DNA from: Tardiphaga robiniae
GTDB taxonomy: Bacteria > Pseudomonadota > Alphaproteobacteria > Rhizobiales > Xanthobacteraceae
DNA length: 64,000 nt
Direction of reading: 5' to 3'
Assembly (NCBI RefSeq): GCF_013359755.1
Contig: NZ_JABMCJ010000079.1
Location: 166,430-230,429 of the forward strand
Under the pieces are notes generated by a model. That model worked only from the letters and a program-made list of their open reading frames with translations. It did no database searches and was not told the origin of the DNA. The translations under genes were made by a program, and so were the position numbers. Of this stretch, positions 33,809 through 42,788 are shown in pieces (positions within the stretch are counted from its first letter, which is position 1; every line of letters begins with the position of its first letter).

Positions 33809-34948
33809 GTGCCCGCAGAAGCCAATGTCCAGACGCGCAGCGACCTGACCTGGGCGATCACGGCGGGCGGCATCGCCACGGTGTCCTTCGCGATCCTCAT
33901 AGGCTTCGCCTGGTACTTCTCGGGAACGCTATTCCTGATCTTCGCAGGCATTCTGCTCGGCGTAGCGCTCAATGCGCTGACGGAATTATTCGGGCGCTTC
34001 ATGGGCGGCCCACATCCAATGCGGCTCGTCATGATCTGCATCGTGCTCGCGGCGATGCTGGTGGGCGTGATGTATCTGGGCGGGTCGACCATCGCCAATC
34101 AGGCCAAGACGCTGTCCGGCACCCTCAAGTCACAGGTCGTCAACGTAAAGACCTATCTTGAGCAGCACGGCGTCGACACCAGCTATTTCGATTTCAACAG
34201 CATCACGTCGGATACGCCCGCCGAGCCCGGCACGTCGCCCGCCACCTCAACACCGAAGTCCAGCGGCGGCTTGCCGAGCGCCGGCACCATCGCATCATCA
34301 GGCGGCGCCATCGTCAGCCAGACACTGAAGATTCTACTCGGCACCGTCGGCGCGGTCGGCAACTTCTTCATCGTGCTGTTCTTGGGCCTGTCGTTTGCCG
34401 CACAGCCCAGCGTCTATCGCAAAGGGCTGTTGCATCTCACACCGGCAAAGCATCGCGGGCCGATGACGGTCATCGTCGATCGCATCAGCGACACGCTGCA
34501 GCGCTGGCTGATCGCGCAGATGCTCACCATGGTGGTGGTCGGCGCCATTACCTGGATCGGGCTGAAGCTGATCGGGATTCCCAGCGCCTTCATTCTCGGC
34601 GTTCAGGCCGGCCTGCTCGCCTTCATTCCCACCGTCGGCGCCCTGCTCGGCGGGTTGATCGTCGTGCTCGCCAGCCTCGCCTCGGGCTGGGTCGCCGCCG
34701 CGTCAGCCTTTGCGCTGTTCATGGGCGTACATGCGCTGGAGAGCTACATCCTGACGCCGATCCTGCAGCGGCAGGCACTGGATATTCCGCCAGCCACACT
34801 GTTCGCGTTCCAGATCCTGCTCGGCGTGGTGTTCGGCGTCTGGGGCCTCGCATTGGCATTGCCGGTGCTGGCGATCGTCAAGGTCGTCATCGATTTCATG
34901 CGCGAAGAGGACGAAGCCTCCGCGCAGGATAAGGCGATGGCGGCTTAA
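33809..34948 (+). CDS. AI-2E family transporter (PerM-like membrane protein)
   Basis: A 379-residue integral membrane protein of the UPF0118/AI-2E exporter family, with about eight predicted helices. Family signs include the C-terminal GLLAFIPTVGALLGGLIVVL and the hydrophilic middle domain (about 105-185). That middle part holds a Ser/Pro/Thr-rich loop (residues about 135-160), longer than in many relatives. The likely start is GTG at 33809. Substrate is unknown; the family name comes from one autoinducer-2 exporter and should not be taken as proof here. Confidence 0.88.
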   Translation: MPAEANVQTRSDLTWAITAGGIATVSFAILIGFAWYFSGTLFLIFAGILLGVALNALTELFGRFMGGPHPMRLVMICIVLAAMLVGVMYLGGSTIANQAKTLSGTLKSQVVNVKTYLEQHGVDTSYFDFNSITSDTPAEPGTSPATSTPKSSGGLPSAGTIASSGGAIVSQTLKILLGTVGAVGNFFIVLFLGLSFAAQPSVYRKGLLHLTPAKHRGPMTVIVDRISDTLQRWLIAQMLTMVVVGAITWIGLKLIGIPSAFILGVQAGLLAFIPTVGALLGGLIVVLASLASGWVAAASAFALFMGVHALESYILTPILQRQALDIPPATLFAFQILLGVVFGVWGLALALPVLAIVKVVIDFMREEDEASAQDKAMAA

Positions 34949-34953
34949 CCTGA

Positions 34954-35071
34954 TCCCTCATCCTGAGGAGCGCGCCGAAGGCGCGCGTCTCAAAGGATGG
35001 TCACAGGCTTCGAGCCAAGTCAGCCCATGGTTCGAGACGGCGCTGAAGAAGCGCCTCCTCACCATGAGGGA
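34954..35071. repeat. Intergenic palindromic repeat element
   Basis: About 118 bases bounded by TCCCTCATCCTGAGGAG and the imperfect complement CTCCTCACCATGAGGGA, with inner hairpins (GCGCGCCGAAGGCGCGC; GGCGCTGAAGAAGCGCC). It resembles dispersed palindromic units common in Bradyrhizobium and Rhodopseudomonas genomes. No coding capacity. Confidence 0.7.
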
Positions 35072-35088
35072 CTGAGTTTAGGTTACCC

Positions 35089-35385
35089 CTACGTGGTCAG
35101 CACAGTCTCGGTGTGCTCGACATAAGGCGGCGTTTCGAAATATGGGCCCACCAGCGCGCGCCATTCGGCGAAATCGGGCGAACCACGGAAATCGACGGTG
35201 TGGTTTTCGAGGGTTTCCCACTTGGCGACGAGACGGTAGCGCGACGGCATCTCGACCGACTTGTGCAGCTCAAAACCCTTGCCGCCCTTGGCGCGGAGGA
35301 ACAGCGGCTTCGCCTTGGCGACGGCCGCCTCGAAATCCTTCTCGGTGCCCGGCTTGACGTCGATCTGTGCGATTTCAGTGATCAT
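35089..35385 (-). CDS. Antibiotic biosynthesis monooxygenase (ABM) domain protein
   Basis: A 98-residue single-domain protein of the dimeric alpha+beta barrel ABM fold (residues 1-75: ITEIAQIDVKPGTEKDFEA). Members include cofactor-free oxygenases and heme-degrading enzymes, but the heme-binding pattern is not evident. The start at 35385 is the first Met. The gene ends just after the palindromic repeat and is probably a housekeeping or stress quinol-type oxygenase; function not resolved. Confidence 0.82.
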   Translation of the reverse strand: MITEIAQIDVKPGTEKDFEAAVAKAKPLFLRAKGGKGFELHKSVEMPSRYRLVAKWETLENHTVDFRGSPDFAEWRALVGPYFETPPYVEHTETVLTT

Positions 35386-35463
35386 GGTTTCCCGACCCTT
35401 TGTTTTGCGGTCGGTGTCTTTACCGCAAAGTCGGGGTTCGGTGAAGGAGCCGCCGAAAAGTGA

Positions 35464-35700
35464 TCAGGCGAACAGCAGAACCGTGCCGACGACCATGACG
35501 CAGCAGCCGATGAAAGCGACGACCGGCAGTTTGCTGTGCTGCGCGCCGTAGCGCCCCTGCGCACGACGCTCGGTGATCAGCGCGGTCTCGTATTCGTCCG
35601 AGCTCGAAAACATGCAGGCAAAGCCGGCACGGGCCGAGGCAGCGGCCGCTTCGAGCGACATCAAAGCAGTATTGGAGGTCGAGTCAGACGAGGTCATCAT
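35464..35700 (-). CDS. Small C-terminally anchored membrane protein
   Basis: A 78-residue protein with Ser/Ala-rich N-terminus and a single hydrophobic C-terminal segment (VVAFIGCCVMVVGTVLLFA, about 59-77). It starts ATG at 35700 or the next codon. It lies 36 bases downstream of the GGDEF gene stop (35737) in the same direction and might form an operon with it. No family recognised. Confidence 0.6.
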   Translation of the reverse strand: MMTSSDSTSNTALMSLEAAAASARAGFACMFSSSDEYETALITERRAQGRYGAQHSKLPVVAFIGCCVMVVGTVLLFA

Positions 35701-35736
35701 GCGATGACCATAGGGATCGAATGGTAAACGGATCCT

Positions 35737-36981
35737 TTATCGCGCGCCGCTTGCCGTCATCGTGACCGCAGCCCGCACGACGCTTGGCTTTGCCGCTTGC
35801 CCGATTGCCGCAGCGCGGCGCCCCTGCTCCAGCGACAGCGGCTCTTCTTCCGCGGCCTGCACGCGGTTACGTCCGCTGCGCTTGGCCTGGTACAGCGCAG
35901 TGTCCGCGGCAGCCAGCAGGACGTCGAGTTCAGTGCCGGCCGGTCCGCCGGCCACGCCGATACTCACGGTGGTTGCCACCGGCGCCTCGTCGACCTGGAT
36001 GCCGCAGGTCGCAAACGCCTCACGCACGCGCTCGGCCGCCTGCATTGCCTCGTCCAGGCTGCAGGGCAACATCGCCGCAAACTCCTCACCGCCGATGCGG
36101 CCCGACAGGTCGGTGATCCGCAGCGTGTGCGTGATGACCGTGGCGAACAGTTTCAGCACCTCGTCGCCGGCGGGATGGCCGAAGCGATCGTTGATCGACT
36201 TGAAGTGATCGATGTCGAAGATCATGACCGTGACCGGGCGGCCGGCCTTCGCTTCGCGCTCAATCATCCGCGCCGTCGCCTCGGAGAAGCCGCGGCGGTT
36301 GAACAGGCCGGTGAGCGGATCGCAGGACGCGGCGACCTTGTGCGCCGTGACCGCACGCTCGGACACCAGCATGAAGATCAGGAACACCGTGCCGACCGCA
36401 TAAAGCACGAGTTCGACGGCAAAGGCCGTGACCCAGATGCTGTTGCCGAAATTGCTGTGATCGCCATGCAGCAGATCGCCGAGCAGGATCGGCAGCATCA
36501 GGACGAAACCATGCAGCATCGGCACCAAAATGGTTGGCCAGCGCCGCTGCACCGCCTTGCGACGCTCGTTCCACAATTCATGCGCCGTCAGCATCGCATA
36601 AAGCGCGACGATGCCGGCGCCGATGGTCATGCGCAGCGACGCAGCCTCAGGCGGCAGGGTGAAGATGACAGCGATCCAGGCAATGGCACCGAGAAACAGG
36701 CCGGCCCAGCTCGGGCTGCGGCCATGGAACACGCGCGCAGCGTTCCACACCATGCCGCAGGCCACGAAGCCCACGGCATTGAATGCCAGCGACAGCACGT
36801 CACCCAGGAGCGACGCGGCAAGTGTCCACAATGCGACCGACACGGCGCCGAGCAGGTAAGCCAGCCCCCACCAGTTGAGGGCCGCGATCTTTTCCTGTCG
36901 TCCGAAGAACAGCAGCATCCCGCCCAACATCGCCGCAACCAGGGTTGCCACCAAATAGAGCGTGGAAGAATCGAGCGACAT
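35737..36981 (-). CDS. Membrane-bound diguanylate cyclase (GGDEF)
   Basis: Synthesises cyclic di-GMP. With the start at 36981 (MSLDSSTLYLVA) it has 414 residues: six or so membrane helices (about 5-205) and a GGDEF domain (about 215-385). The active site is GGEEF at 297-301, an active variant, and the inhibitory I-site RITD at 288-291 is five residues before it, so product feedback is expected. No EAL domain is present. The long upstream extension of the frame (to 37293) overlaps the rpsI terminator and is not coding. Confidence 0.9.
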   Translation of the reverse strand: MSLDSSTLYLVATLVAAMLGGMLLFFGRQEKIAALNWWGLAYLLGAVSVALWTLAASLLGDVLSLAFNAVGFVACGMVWNAARVFHGRSPSWAGLFLGAIAWIAVIFTLPPEAASLRMTIGAGIVALYAMLTAHELWNERRKAVQRRWPTILVPMLHGFVLMLPILLGDLLHGDHSNFGNSIWVTAFAVELVLYAVGTVFLIFMLVSERAVTAHKVAASCDPLTGLFNRRGFSEATARMIEREAKAGRPVTVMIFDIDHFKSINDRFGHPAGDEVLKLFATVITHTLRITDLSGRIGGEEFAAMLPCSLDEAMQAAERVREAFATCGIQVDEAPVATTVSIGVAGGPAGTELDVLLAAADTALYQAKRSGRNRVQAAEEEPLSLEQGRRAAAIGQAAKPSVVRAAVTMTASGAR

Positions 36982-37152
36982 ATTTGAGCACCGGCAATTG
37001 TTGCGAGATTTCCAAACCATCATGATTCGGAGTGGCCTCTTCGCCATCATCGAACATACGAGTGTACCGATTGGAAATCCGTTTGCGCGCCTGCACAAGT
37101 TTTCACGAAAAACTGCATCAATCTGTCGGTATCCGGAATGTCCCGGAACGCA

Positions 37153-37178
37153 AAAAGGGCGCCCCAAGGCGCCCTTTT
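37153..37178 (-). terminator. Terminator of rplM-rpsI
   Basis: An 11-base perfect stem AAAAGGGCGCC/GGCGCCCTTTT with loop TTGG on the minus strand, 48 bases after the rpsI stop and followed by T residues. Confidence 0.9.
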
Positions 37179-37225
37179 CAAAATTGTATTCACCGCATTT
37201 GCAGCAAATTTTATCGAAGCAGAAA

Positions 37226-37702
37226 TTAGCGCTTCGAGAACTGGAAGGACTTGCGGGCTTTCGCCTTGCCGTACTTCTTGCGCTCGACGACACGCGAGTC
37301 GCGGGTCAGGAAGCCGCCCTTCTTGAGGACGCCGCGCAGATCCGGCTCGAAGCAGGTCAGAGCCTTGGAGATGCCGTGACGCACGGCACCGGCCTGGCCC
37401 GACAGACCGCCACCGGCAACGGTGCAGATCACGTCGTACTGGCCAGCGCGGGCTGCAGCGACCAGCGGCTGCTGGATGAGCATGCGCAGCACCGGACGAG
37501 CGAAGTACACTTCGACTTCACGGGTGTTAACGACAACCTTGCCGGCGCCCGGCTTGATCCAGACACGAGCGACAGCGTCCTTACGCTTGCCGGTCGCATA
37601 GGCGCGGCCCTGCTTGTCGACCTTCTTGACGTACTTCGGGGCATCCGGAGCGGACACCTTCAGCGACGCCAGCTGATCGAGAGACTGCATGGTATCCGAC
37701 AT
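37226..37702 (-). CDS. rpsI: 30S ribosomal protein S9
   Basis: Small-subunit protein, 158 residues; the family core begins near residue 28. Conserved end [14 protein letters not shown] carries the C-terminal basic tail that contacts tRNA in the P site, and [19 protein letters not shown] is typical. The N-terminal 27 residues ([20 protein letters not shown]) are an extension seen in alphaproteobacteria. The start overlaps the rplM stop by one base (TAATG). Confidence 0.97.
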   Translation of the reverse strand: MSDTMQSLDQLASLKVSAPDAPKYVKKVDKQGRAYATGKRKDAVARVWIKPGAGKVVVNTREVEVYFARPVLRMLIQQPLVAAARAGQYDVICTVAGGGLSGQAGAVRHGISKALTCFEPDLRGVLKKGGFLTRDSRVVERKKYGKAKARKSFQFSKR

Positions 37703-38166
37703 TATGCGGCCCTCTTGTTCTTGCGGTTCAAAGCGCCGACATCGAATGCTTCCGGCTGCTGGGCCTCGTGCGGGTGCTCTGCACCGGCATAAACACGCAG
37801 ATTGCCGAACTGGACGCGACCGAGCGGCCCGCGCGGGATCATGCGCTCAACGGCCTTCTCGACAACGCGCTCCGGGAAACGACCTTCGAGGATCGACTTT
37901 GCAGTGCGTTCCTTGATGCCGCCGATGAAGCCGGTGTGGTGATAGTAGACCTTGTCGTCACGCTTGCGGCCGGTGAAAACCACCTTGTCCGCGTTGACGA
38001 TGATGACATGGTCGCCGCAATCAACATGCGGGGTGTAGGTCGGGAGGTGCTTGCCGCGCAGCCGCATTGCGACCAGCGTGGCCAGCCGGCCCACCACGAG
38101 ACCAGTGGCGTCGATGACGATCCACTTCTTCGTGATCTCGGCGGGCTTTGCCGAAAACGTCTTCAT
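37702..38166 (-). CDS. rplM: 50S ribosomal protein L13
   Basis: Large-subunit assembly protein, 154 residues. Signature: [20 protein letters not shown] and [22 protein letters not shown]. Upstream, a hairpin CGGCGG/CCGCCG (38193-38208) lies in the leader and could serve autoregulation, as L13 regulates its own mRNA in enterobacteria; this is inference. First gene of the two-gene operon rplM-rpsI. Confidence 0.97.
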   Translation of the reverse strand: MKTFSAKPAEITKKWIVIDATGLVVGRLATLVAMRLRGKHLPTYTPHVDCGDHVIIVNADKVVFTGRKRDDKVYYHHTGFIGGIKERTAKSILEGRFPERVVEKAVERMIPRGPLGRVQFGNLRVYAGAEHPHEAQQPEAFDVGALNRKNKRAA

Positions 38167-38317
38167 TGTGAATATCCATGAAAAGGGGATATCGGCGGTG
38201 ATCCGCCGAACTGAGCGCGTTTCTAGATAGACAACCGGATTCCGTCAATGCCAAATATGGCAGAATTCGCCAGTTAAATCATTACGTTATAATTATGGTT
38301 CTATAATACCTTATAAA

Positions 38318-38749
38318 TTACCCAACGTTCGGAATGGAATAGGTCGACGTCACATGGGCGATCGGATCTGCCGAAGTGCCTGATAACAGGGTCACTTCGC
38401 CCACGGCGAGGCGTTTTCCGAGCTTCAGCAGCTTGGCGGCAGCCAGCACATCCTGCCCCGGCAGGCCCTTGCGCAGGAAATTGATGTTCAGGCTGGTGGT
38501 CACTGCGAGGCCCACAGGGCCGATCGCCGACAACAGTACGACGTACATGGCAAAATCGGCCAGGGCCATCAGTGTCGGACCCGATACCGTGCCGCCCGGC
38601 CGCAGCATGCGTTCGCCATAGGTCTGGCGCAGCAGGCAAGTGGTACCATCAGCGCTTTCAATCGCGATATCGCCGGCGCCAAAGGCCTGCGGGAACTCGC
38701 GCTTCAGAAACGCCTCGAGTTCAGCCACGCTCATTTTCGCAGTCGTCAT
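38318..38749 (-). CDS. PaaI family hot-dog thioesterase
   Basis: A 143-residue protein of the hot-dog fold acyl-CoA thioesterase family. The central helix with LRPGGTVSGPTLMALADFAM contains the usual catalytic segment, where an Asp (here in LADFAM) is expected. It is divergent from an enoyl-CoA hydratase gene, fitting acyl-CoA metabolism. Substrate unknown. Confidence 0.85.
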   Translation of the reverse strand: MTTAKMSVAELEAFLKREFPQAFGAGDIAIESADGTTCLLRQTYGERMLRPGGTVSGPTLMALADFAMYVVLLSAIGPVGLAVTTSLNINFLRKGLPGQDVLAAAKLLKLGKRLAVGEVTLLSGTSADPIAHVTSTYSIPNVG

Positions 38750-38810
38750 GTCGCCACCCTGCTCTCGCTTGTGCCGTCCTGTTACAATATGGTGACGGTC
38801 CTGCCCAGCG

Positions 38811-39647
38811 ATGGAATCTCAAGTCATGGTTCAACCAGCACGCGCGGAAACAGCGCGGCCATCCATTCTTCTGCGTGAAACGGTCGGCAGCATCGGCTTG
38901 TTGACGCTGAATCGTCCGGCTGCCCGCAACAGCCTCTCCGAAGGACTGATCGGCGAATTGCACGCCGCCCTCGATGACATGGCCAGCGACAAGACCGTGC
39001 GCGCCGTGGTGATCGCCGCCAGCGGCCCGGTCTTCTCCGCCGGACATGACCTGAAAGAACTCACCGCGCGCCGCACTGATGCCGATCGCGGCCGCGCCTA
39101 TTTCGCGCATATGATGACGATCTGCAGCGCCATGATGCAGGCCATCGTGCGGCTGCCAAAGCCGGTGATCGCCGCCGTGCAAGGCGTCGCCACTGCTGCA
39201 GGCTGCCAACTCTTGGCGAGCTGCGATCTCGCTATCGCCTCCGAACACGCAAAATTCGCGACGCCCGGCGTCGATATCGGCCTGTTCTGTTCGACGCCCA
39301 TGGTGGCGCTGTCGCGCAACGTACCGCGCAAGCAGGCGATGGAAATGCTGCTGACCGGCGAGCCCATCTCCGCCGACCGCGCGCGCGAGATCGGCCTGGT
39401 CAACCGCGTGGTGCCCGCCGGCACCGAACGCGATGCGGCGATCGCGCTGGCAGAACAAGTGGCGCACAAGTCGGCGCATACGGTGAAGATCGGCAAGGAA
39501 GCTTTCTATCGCCAGGCCGAGATGAATCTCGCGGATGCCTATCGCTTCGCCGCTGAAGTGATGACCGAGAATATGATGGCCCGCGATGCCGAGGAAGGCA
39601 TCGGCGCGTTCATCGCAAAGCGCGAGCCGAAGTGGGAAGACCGGTAA
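38811..39647 (+). CDS. Enoyl-CoA hydratase/isomerase family protein
   Basis: Crotonase-fold protein, 278 residues. Oxyanion-hole segments are seen as FSAGHDLKEL and GVATAAGCQLLASCDLAIAS. Only one of the usual catalytic glutamates is apparent near the second segment, so hydratase activity is not assured; ECHDC3-like members share this. The ATG at 38811 is used; an alternative ATG lies at 38826 with a GGA element 10 bases upstream. The next gene follows after 5 bases. Confidence 0.88.
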   Translation: MESQVMVQPARAETARPSILLRETVGSIGLLTLNRPAARNSLSEGLIGELHAALDDMASDKTVRAVVIAASGPVFSAGHDLKELTARRTDADRGRAYFAHMMTICSAMMQAIVRLPKPVIAAVQGVATAAGCQLLASCDLAIASEHAKFATPGVDIGLFCSTPMVALSRNVPRKQAMEMLLTGEPISADRAREIGLVNRVVPAGTERDAAIALAEQVAHKSAHTVKIGKEAFYRQAEMNLADAYRFAAEVMTENMMARDAEEGIGAFIAKREPKWEDR

Positions 39648-39652
39648 TTGAA

Positions 39653-40249
39653 ATGAACCACGACAGCTATAACGACGCCTATATCCGCGAGATCCTCAAC
39701 ACCGTCAAAACCGTCGCGATGGTTGGCGCCTCCCCGCAAAACGTGCGGCCGAGCTATTTCGTGTTCAAGTATCTCGCCGAACGCGGCTACGACATGATCC
39801 CGATCAATCCCGGCCAGGTCGGCAAGAGCCTGCTGGGCAAGCCGTTCGTCGCCTCGCTGCAGGAGATCGGTCGCCCGGTCGACATGATCGACATCTTCCG
39901 CAGCGCCGAGCATGTCATGCCGATCGTCGACATCGCGCTGACACTCGATCCGCTGCCCAAGGTGGTGTGGATGCAGCTCGGCGTGCGCCATGATGAGGCC
40001 GCCGCCAAGCTTGAAGCCGCAGGCATCAAGGTGGTGATGAACCGCTGCCCCAAGATCGAATATGGCCGGCTGTCGTCGGAGATCCAGTGGATGGGTGTCA
40101 ATTCGCGCACGCTCAGCTCCAAGCGCGCGCCGATCCCGACCCAGGGCATGCGGCTGTCGCTGAATCGCAGCAGCCTTGGCGGTGGCAGCACCGCTGCGGC
40201 CGACCGCGTTGCGCAGCAAAATAACAAGGACAAGAACGACACCGCCTGA
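39653..40249 (+). CDS. CoA-binding domain protein (YccU type)
   Basis: A 198-residue protein with a Rossmann CoA-binding domain: TVKTVAMVGASPQNVRPSYF, then VWMQLGVRHDEAAAKLEAAG. The C-terminal 60 residues are a variable, Ser/Arg-rich tail. It follows the enoyl-CoA hydratase gene after 5 bases and so is probably co-transcribed. Family members bind CoA or acyl-CoA but no reaction is assigned. Confidence 0.86.
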   Translation: MNHDSYNDAYIREILNTVKTVAMVGASPQNVRPSYFVFKYLAERGYDMIPINPGQVGKSLLGKPFVASLQEIGRPVDMIDIFRSAEHVMPIVDIALTLDPLPKVVWMQLGVRHDEAAAKLEAAGIKVVMNRCPKIEYGRLSSEIQWMGVNSRTLSSKRAPIPTQGMRLSLNRSSLGGGSTAAADRVAQQNNKDKNDTA

Positions 40250-40397
40250 CGGTGCGTTTCGCGATTTTATTTCCTTTGAAATGACACAGCGCAGCACGAC
40301 TGTTGCGAAGTCAGGGCAAAATGCCGCCTCGCCTTGACGGCAGCGCCGCGCCCGATCAGGTTGGCGCCAACAAACCGCTATTCGACAGGGAGTGATG

Positions 40398-41678
40398 ATG
40401 AACGATCGTATTCCAGGCTTCGGCACCCTCGCCGTCCATGCCGGCGCGCAGCCCGACCCGACCACCGGCGCGCGTGCGACGCCGATCTATCAGACCACTT
40501 CGTTCGTCTTCAACGATGCGGATCACGCCGCCTCGTTGTTCGGCCTGCAATCCTTCGGCAACATCTATACGCGCATCACCAATCCGACCACGGCTGTCCT
40601 CGAGGAACGCGTCGCAGCGCTGGAAGGCGGCACGGCAGCCCTCGCCGTCGCGTCCGGCCATGCCGCGCAGCTCGTGGTGTTTCAGCAGCTGCTGCAGCCC
40701 GGCGACGAATTCATCGCCTCGCGCAAACTCTATGGCGGTTCGATCAACCAGTTCAGCCATGCCTTCAAGAGCTTCGGCTGGAACGTAGTGTGGGCCGATC
40801 CCGATGACGTCCCCTCGTTCGAGCGCGCGGTGACTGACAAGACCAAGGCGATCTTCATCGAGTCCATCGCCAATCCTGCCGGCTCGATCACCGATATCGA
40901 GGCGGTCGCGGCCGTGGCCCGCAAGGCCGGCGTGCCGTTGATCGTCGACAACACACTGGCGACGCCCTATTTGATCAAGCCGATCGACCACGGCGCCGAC
41001 ATCGTCGTGCATTCGCTGACCAAGTTTCTCGGCGGCCACGGCAATTCGCTCGGCGGCATCATCGTGGATGCGGGCACCTTCGACTGGTCGAAAGGCAACA
41101 AATACCCGGTGCTGTCAGAGCCGCGCCCGGAATATCACGGCATCAAGCTGCAGGAGACCTTCGGCAACTTCGCTTTCGCCATTGCTTGCCGCGTACTTGG
41201 CCTGCGCGATCTCGGCCCGGCGCTGTCGCCGTTCAACGCATTCCTGATCCAGACCGGCATCGAAACGCTGCCGCTGCGCATGCAGCGCCACAGCGACAAC
41301 GCCAAGGCGGTCGCCGAATGGCTGTCGGCACATCCGAAAGTGGCGGCGGTGAATTATTCGGGATTGTCGGATAACCGCTATCACACCCTCGCCCGCAAAT
41401 ATGCGCCGAAGGGCGCGGGCGCCGTGTTCACCTTCAGCCTGAAGGGCGGCTATGACGCCGGCGTGAGTCTCGTGTCGAACCTGAAACTGTTCTCGCATCT
41501 GGCCAATGTCGGCGACACCCGCTCGCTGGTGATCCACCCGGCCTCGACCACCCACAGCCAGCTCGACGACGAAGCCAAGACGCGCTCCGGCGCCGGACCC
41601 GACGTTGTCAGGCTGTCTGTCGGCATCGAGGACAAGGAAGATCTGATCGCGGATCTCGAACAGGCGCTGAACGCGTAA
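40398..41678 (+). CDS. O-acetylhomoserine aminocarboxypropyltransferase
   Basis: PLP enzyme of the Cys/Met metabolism family (MetY/CysD type) that makes homocysteine from O-acetylhomoserine and sulfide; 426 residues. The PLP lysine lies in VVHSLTKFLGGHGNS, and IYTRITNPT and ASGHAAQLV are usual landmarks. The start at 40398 has AGGGAG five bases upstream; two alternative starts (40392, 40395) precede it. No SAM riboswitch was recognised in the 148 bases upstream. Confidence 0.92.
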   Translation: MNDRIPGFGTLAVHAGAQPDPTTGARATPIYQTTSFVFNDADHAASLFGLQSFGNIYTRITNPTTAVLEERVAALEGGTAALAVASGHAAQLVVFQQLLQPGDEFIASRKLYGGSINQFSHAFKSFGWNVVWADPDDVPSFERAVTDKTKAIFIESIANPAGSITDIEAVAAVARKAGVPLIVDNTLATPYLIKPIDHGADIVVHSLTKFLGGHGNSLGGIIVDAGTFDWSKGNKYPVLSEPRPEYHGIKLQETFGNFAFAIACRVLGLRDLGPALSPFNAFLIQTGIETLPLRMQRHSDNAKAVAEWLSAHPKVAAVNYSGLSDNRYHTLARKYAPKGAGAVFTFSLKGGYDAGVSLVSNLKLFSHLANVGDTRSLVIHPASTTHSQLDDEAKTRSGAGPDVVRLSVGIEDKEDLIADLEQALNA

Positions 41679-41686
41679 GTTCTTCC

Positions 41687-41849
41687 CTCGCCCCGCCAGG
41701 CGAAGCAAAGCTTCGCTAGGCGGGGAGAGGGTGGCGCGGACGCAGTCCGCGTCGGGTGAGAGGGAGCCAGTGTTTCACTCGCTGGCTCCCTCTCACCCGG
41801 ATTACTCGCTTCGCTCCTAATCCGACCTCTCCCCGCAAGCGGGGCGAGG
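41687..41849. repeat. Intergenic palindromic repeat element
   Basis: About 163 bases with outer ends CCTCGCCCCGC and GCGGGGCGAGG and inner repeats GGGAGCCAGTG/CTGGCTCCC and GGTGAGAGGGAGCC/GGCTCCCTCTCACC. It lies between the converging metY-like and FTR1 genes, a typical location for such units, and may also form a transcription stop. Confidence 0.75.
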
Positions 41850-41859
41850 TTAAGAAGCG

Positions 41860-42669
41860 CTAGGCCTGACCGCGCATCGCCTTGTCTTCCCGCACCAGCC
41901 GCGCATTGCGCTGGAATACCGAATAGGTCGCCAGCGCGAACAGCACCACCAGCAGCTGGATCGACAGCGCTTCCAGCGTCGGATTGAAACCGATCGCCGT
42001 CAGGAATGCGCTGCCTGGCGCGTCGGTGACCCCGATCATCGCCTGTTCCTGGAATTCCTGGATCGCTTCGCCGATGAACTTGATGCCCATCACGAACAGG
42101 AAGGCCGAGGTGATGATGAACAGCGGTCGCAGCGGGATGCGCTGGGCGATCATGTTGATGAAATAAAACAGCACGACGAGACCGGCCGTCGCCGCTGCCA
42201 GACCGCCGAACAGTCCGACGCTCCAGCCGCCTTCGGTGGTCGCGAGCGCGTTGATGAACAGCACCGTCTCGGCGCCCTCACGAAACACCGCCAGGAATGC
42301 CAGCATCGCGACGGCGAGACCGGTATCCTGCGCAAGCGCCTGATCCGCTTTCGCCGCCAGATAATCCTGCCAGCCGCGCGGATCCTGCTTCACCATCAGC
42401 CAGCCGCTGACATAGAGCATCAGGCCTGCCGCAAACAGGATGACGATGGCTTCAAAGACATCGCTGTGATCGCCGGAATTGAACACCGCAAAGGCCCAGG
42501 CTGCGACCAGGCTGGCGAGGATCGCCGCCAGCGCGCCCAGATAGAGCGCGGTCACGCGATGGCCGCCGCCGGATTTCCTGAGATAGCCGGCCAACGCCGC
42601 GATCACGAGCATGGCCTCGAGACCCTCGCGCAGCAGAATGACGGCAGCCTGAATGAATGCGGAGGACAT
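41860..42669 (-). CDS. FTR1 family high-affinity iron permease
   Basis: Membrane protein with seven predicted helices, 269 residues. Two REXXE-type iron-binding motifs are present: REGLE (14-18) and REGAE (130-134). It is like EfeU/FTR1, but no EfeO or EfeB partner gene is nearby, so the transporter may work alone or with partners elsewhere. A possible iron control element lies about 88 bases upstream (42757-42771). Confidence 0.88.
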   Translation of the reverse strand: MSSAFIQAAVILLREGLEAMLVIAALAGYLRKSGGGHRVTALYLGALAAILASLVAAWAFAVFNSGDHSDVFEAIVILFAAGLMLYVSGWLMVKQDPRGWQDYLAAKADQALAQDTGLAVAMLAFLAVFREGAETVLFINALATTEGGWSVGLFGGLAAATAGLVVLFYFINMIAQRIPLRPLFIITSAFLFVMGIKFIGEAIQEFQEQAMIGVTDAPGSAFLTAIGFNPTLEALSIQLLVVLFALATYSVFQRNARLVREDKAMRGQA

Positions 42670-42756
42670 GACCCAATCCCGTGTGGTGGTGCGTCGTATC
42701 TATTGCGCACTGCGAATGAGCGAAAGCCGCACAGCCACACGACTGCGTCAACTCCG

Positions 42757-42771
42757 TTACAATCGTTCTAG
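42757..42771. promoter_or_regulatory. Possible Irr iron control element upstream of the iron permease
   Basis: TTACAA-TCG-TTCTAG resembles the rhizobial ICE palindrome TTAGAA-N3-TTCTAA with one mismatch in each arm. It sits about 88 bases upstream of the FTR1 start. Short and imperfect, so tentative. Confidence 0.3.
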
Positions 42772-42788
42772 TCGGTAACGCGCAACAG

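Noticed and set aside
40250..40397. SAM-II riboswitch upstream of the O-acetylhomoserine sulfhydrylase gene
   Set aside because: SAM-II elements occur there in alphaproteobacteria, and AAACCGCTATT is reminiscent of the 3' part, but the required 5' GGTGATTTG-type strand and the pseudoknot pairing were not found.
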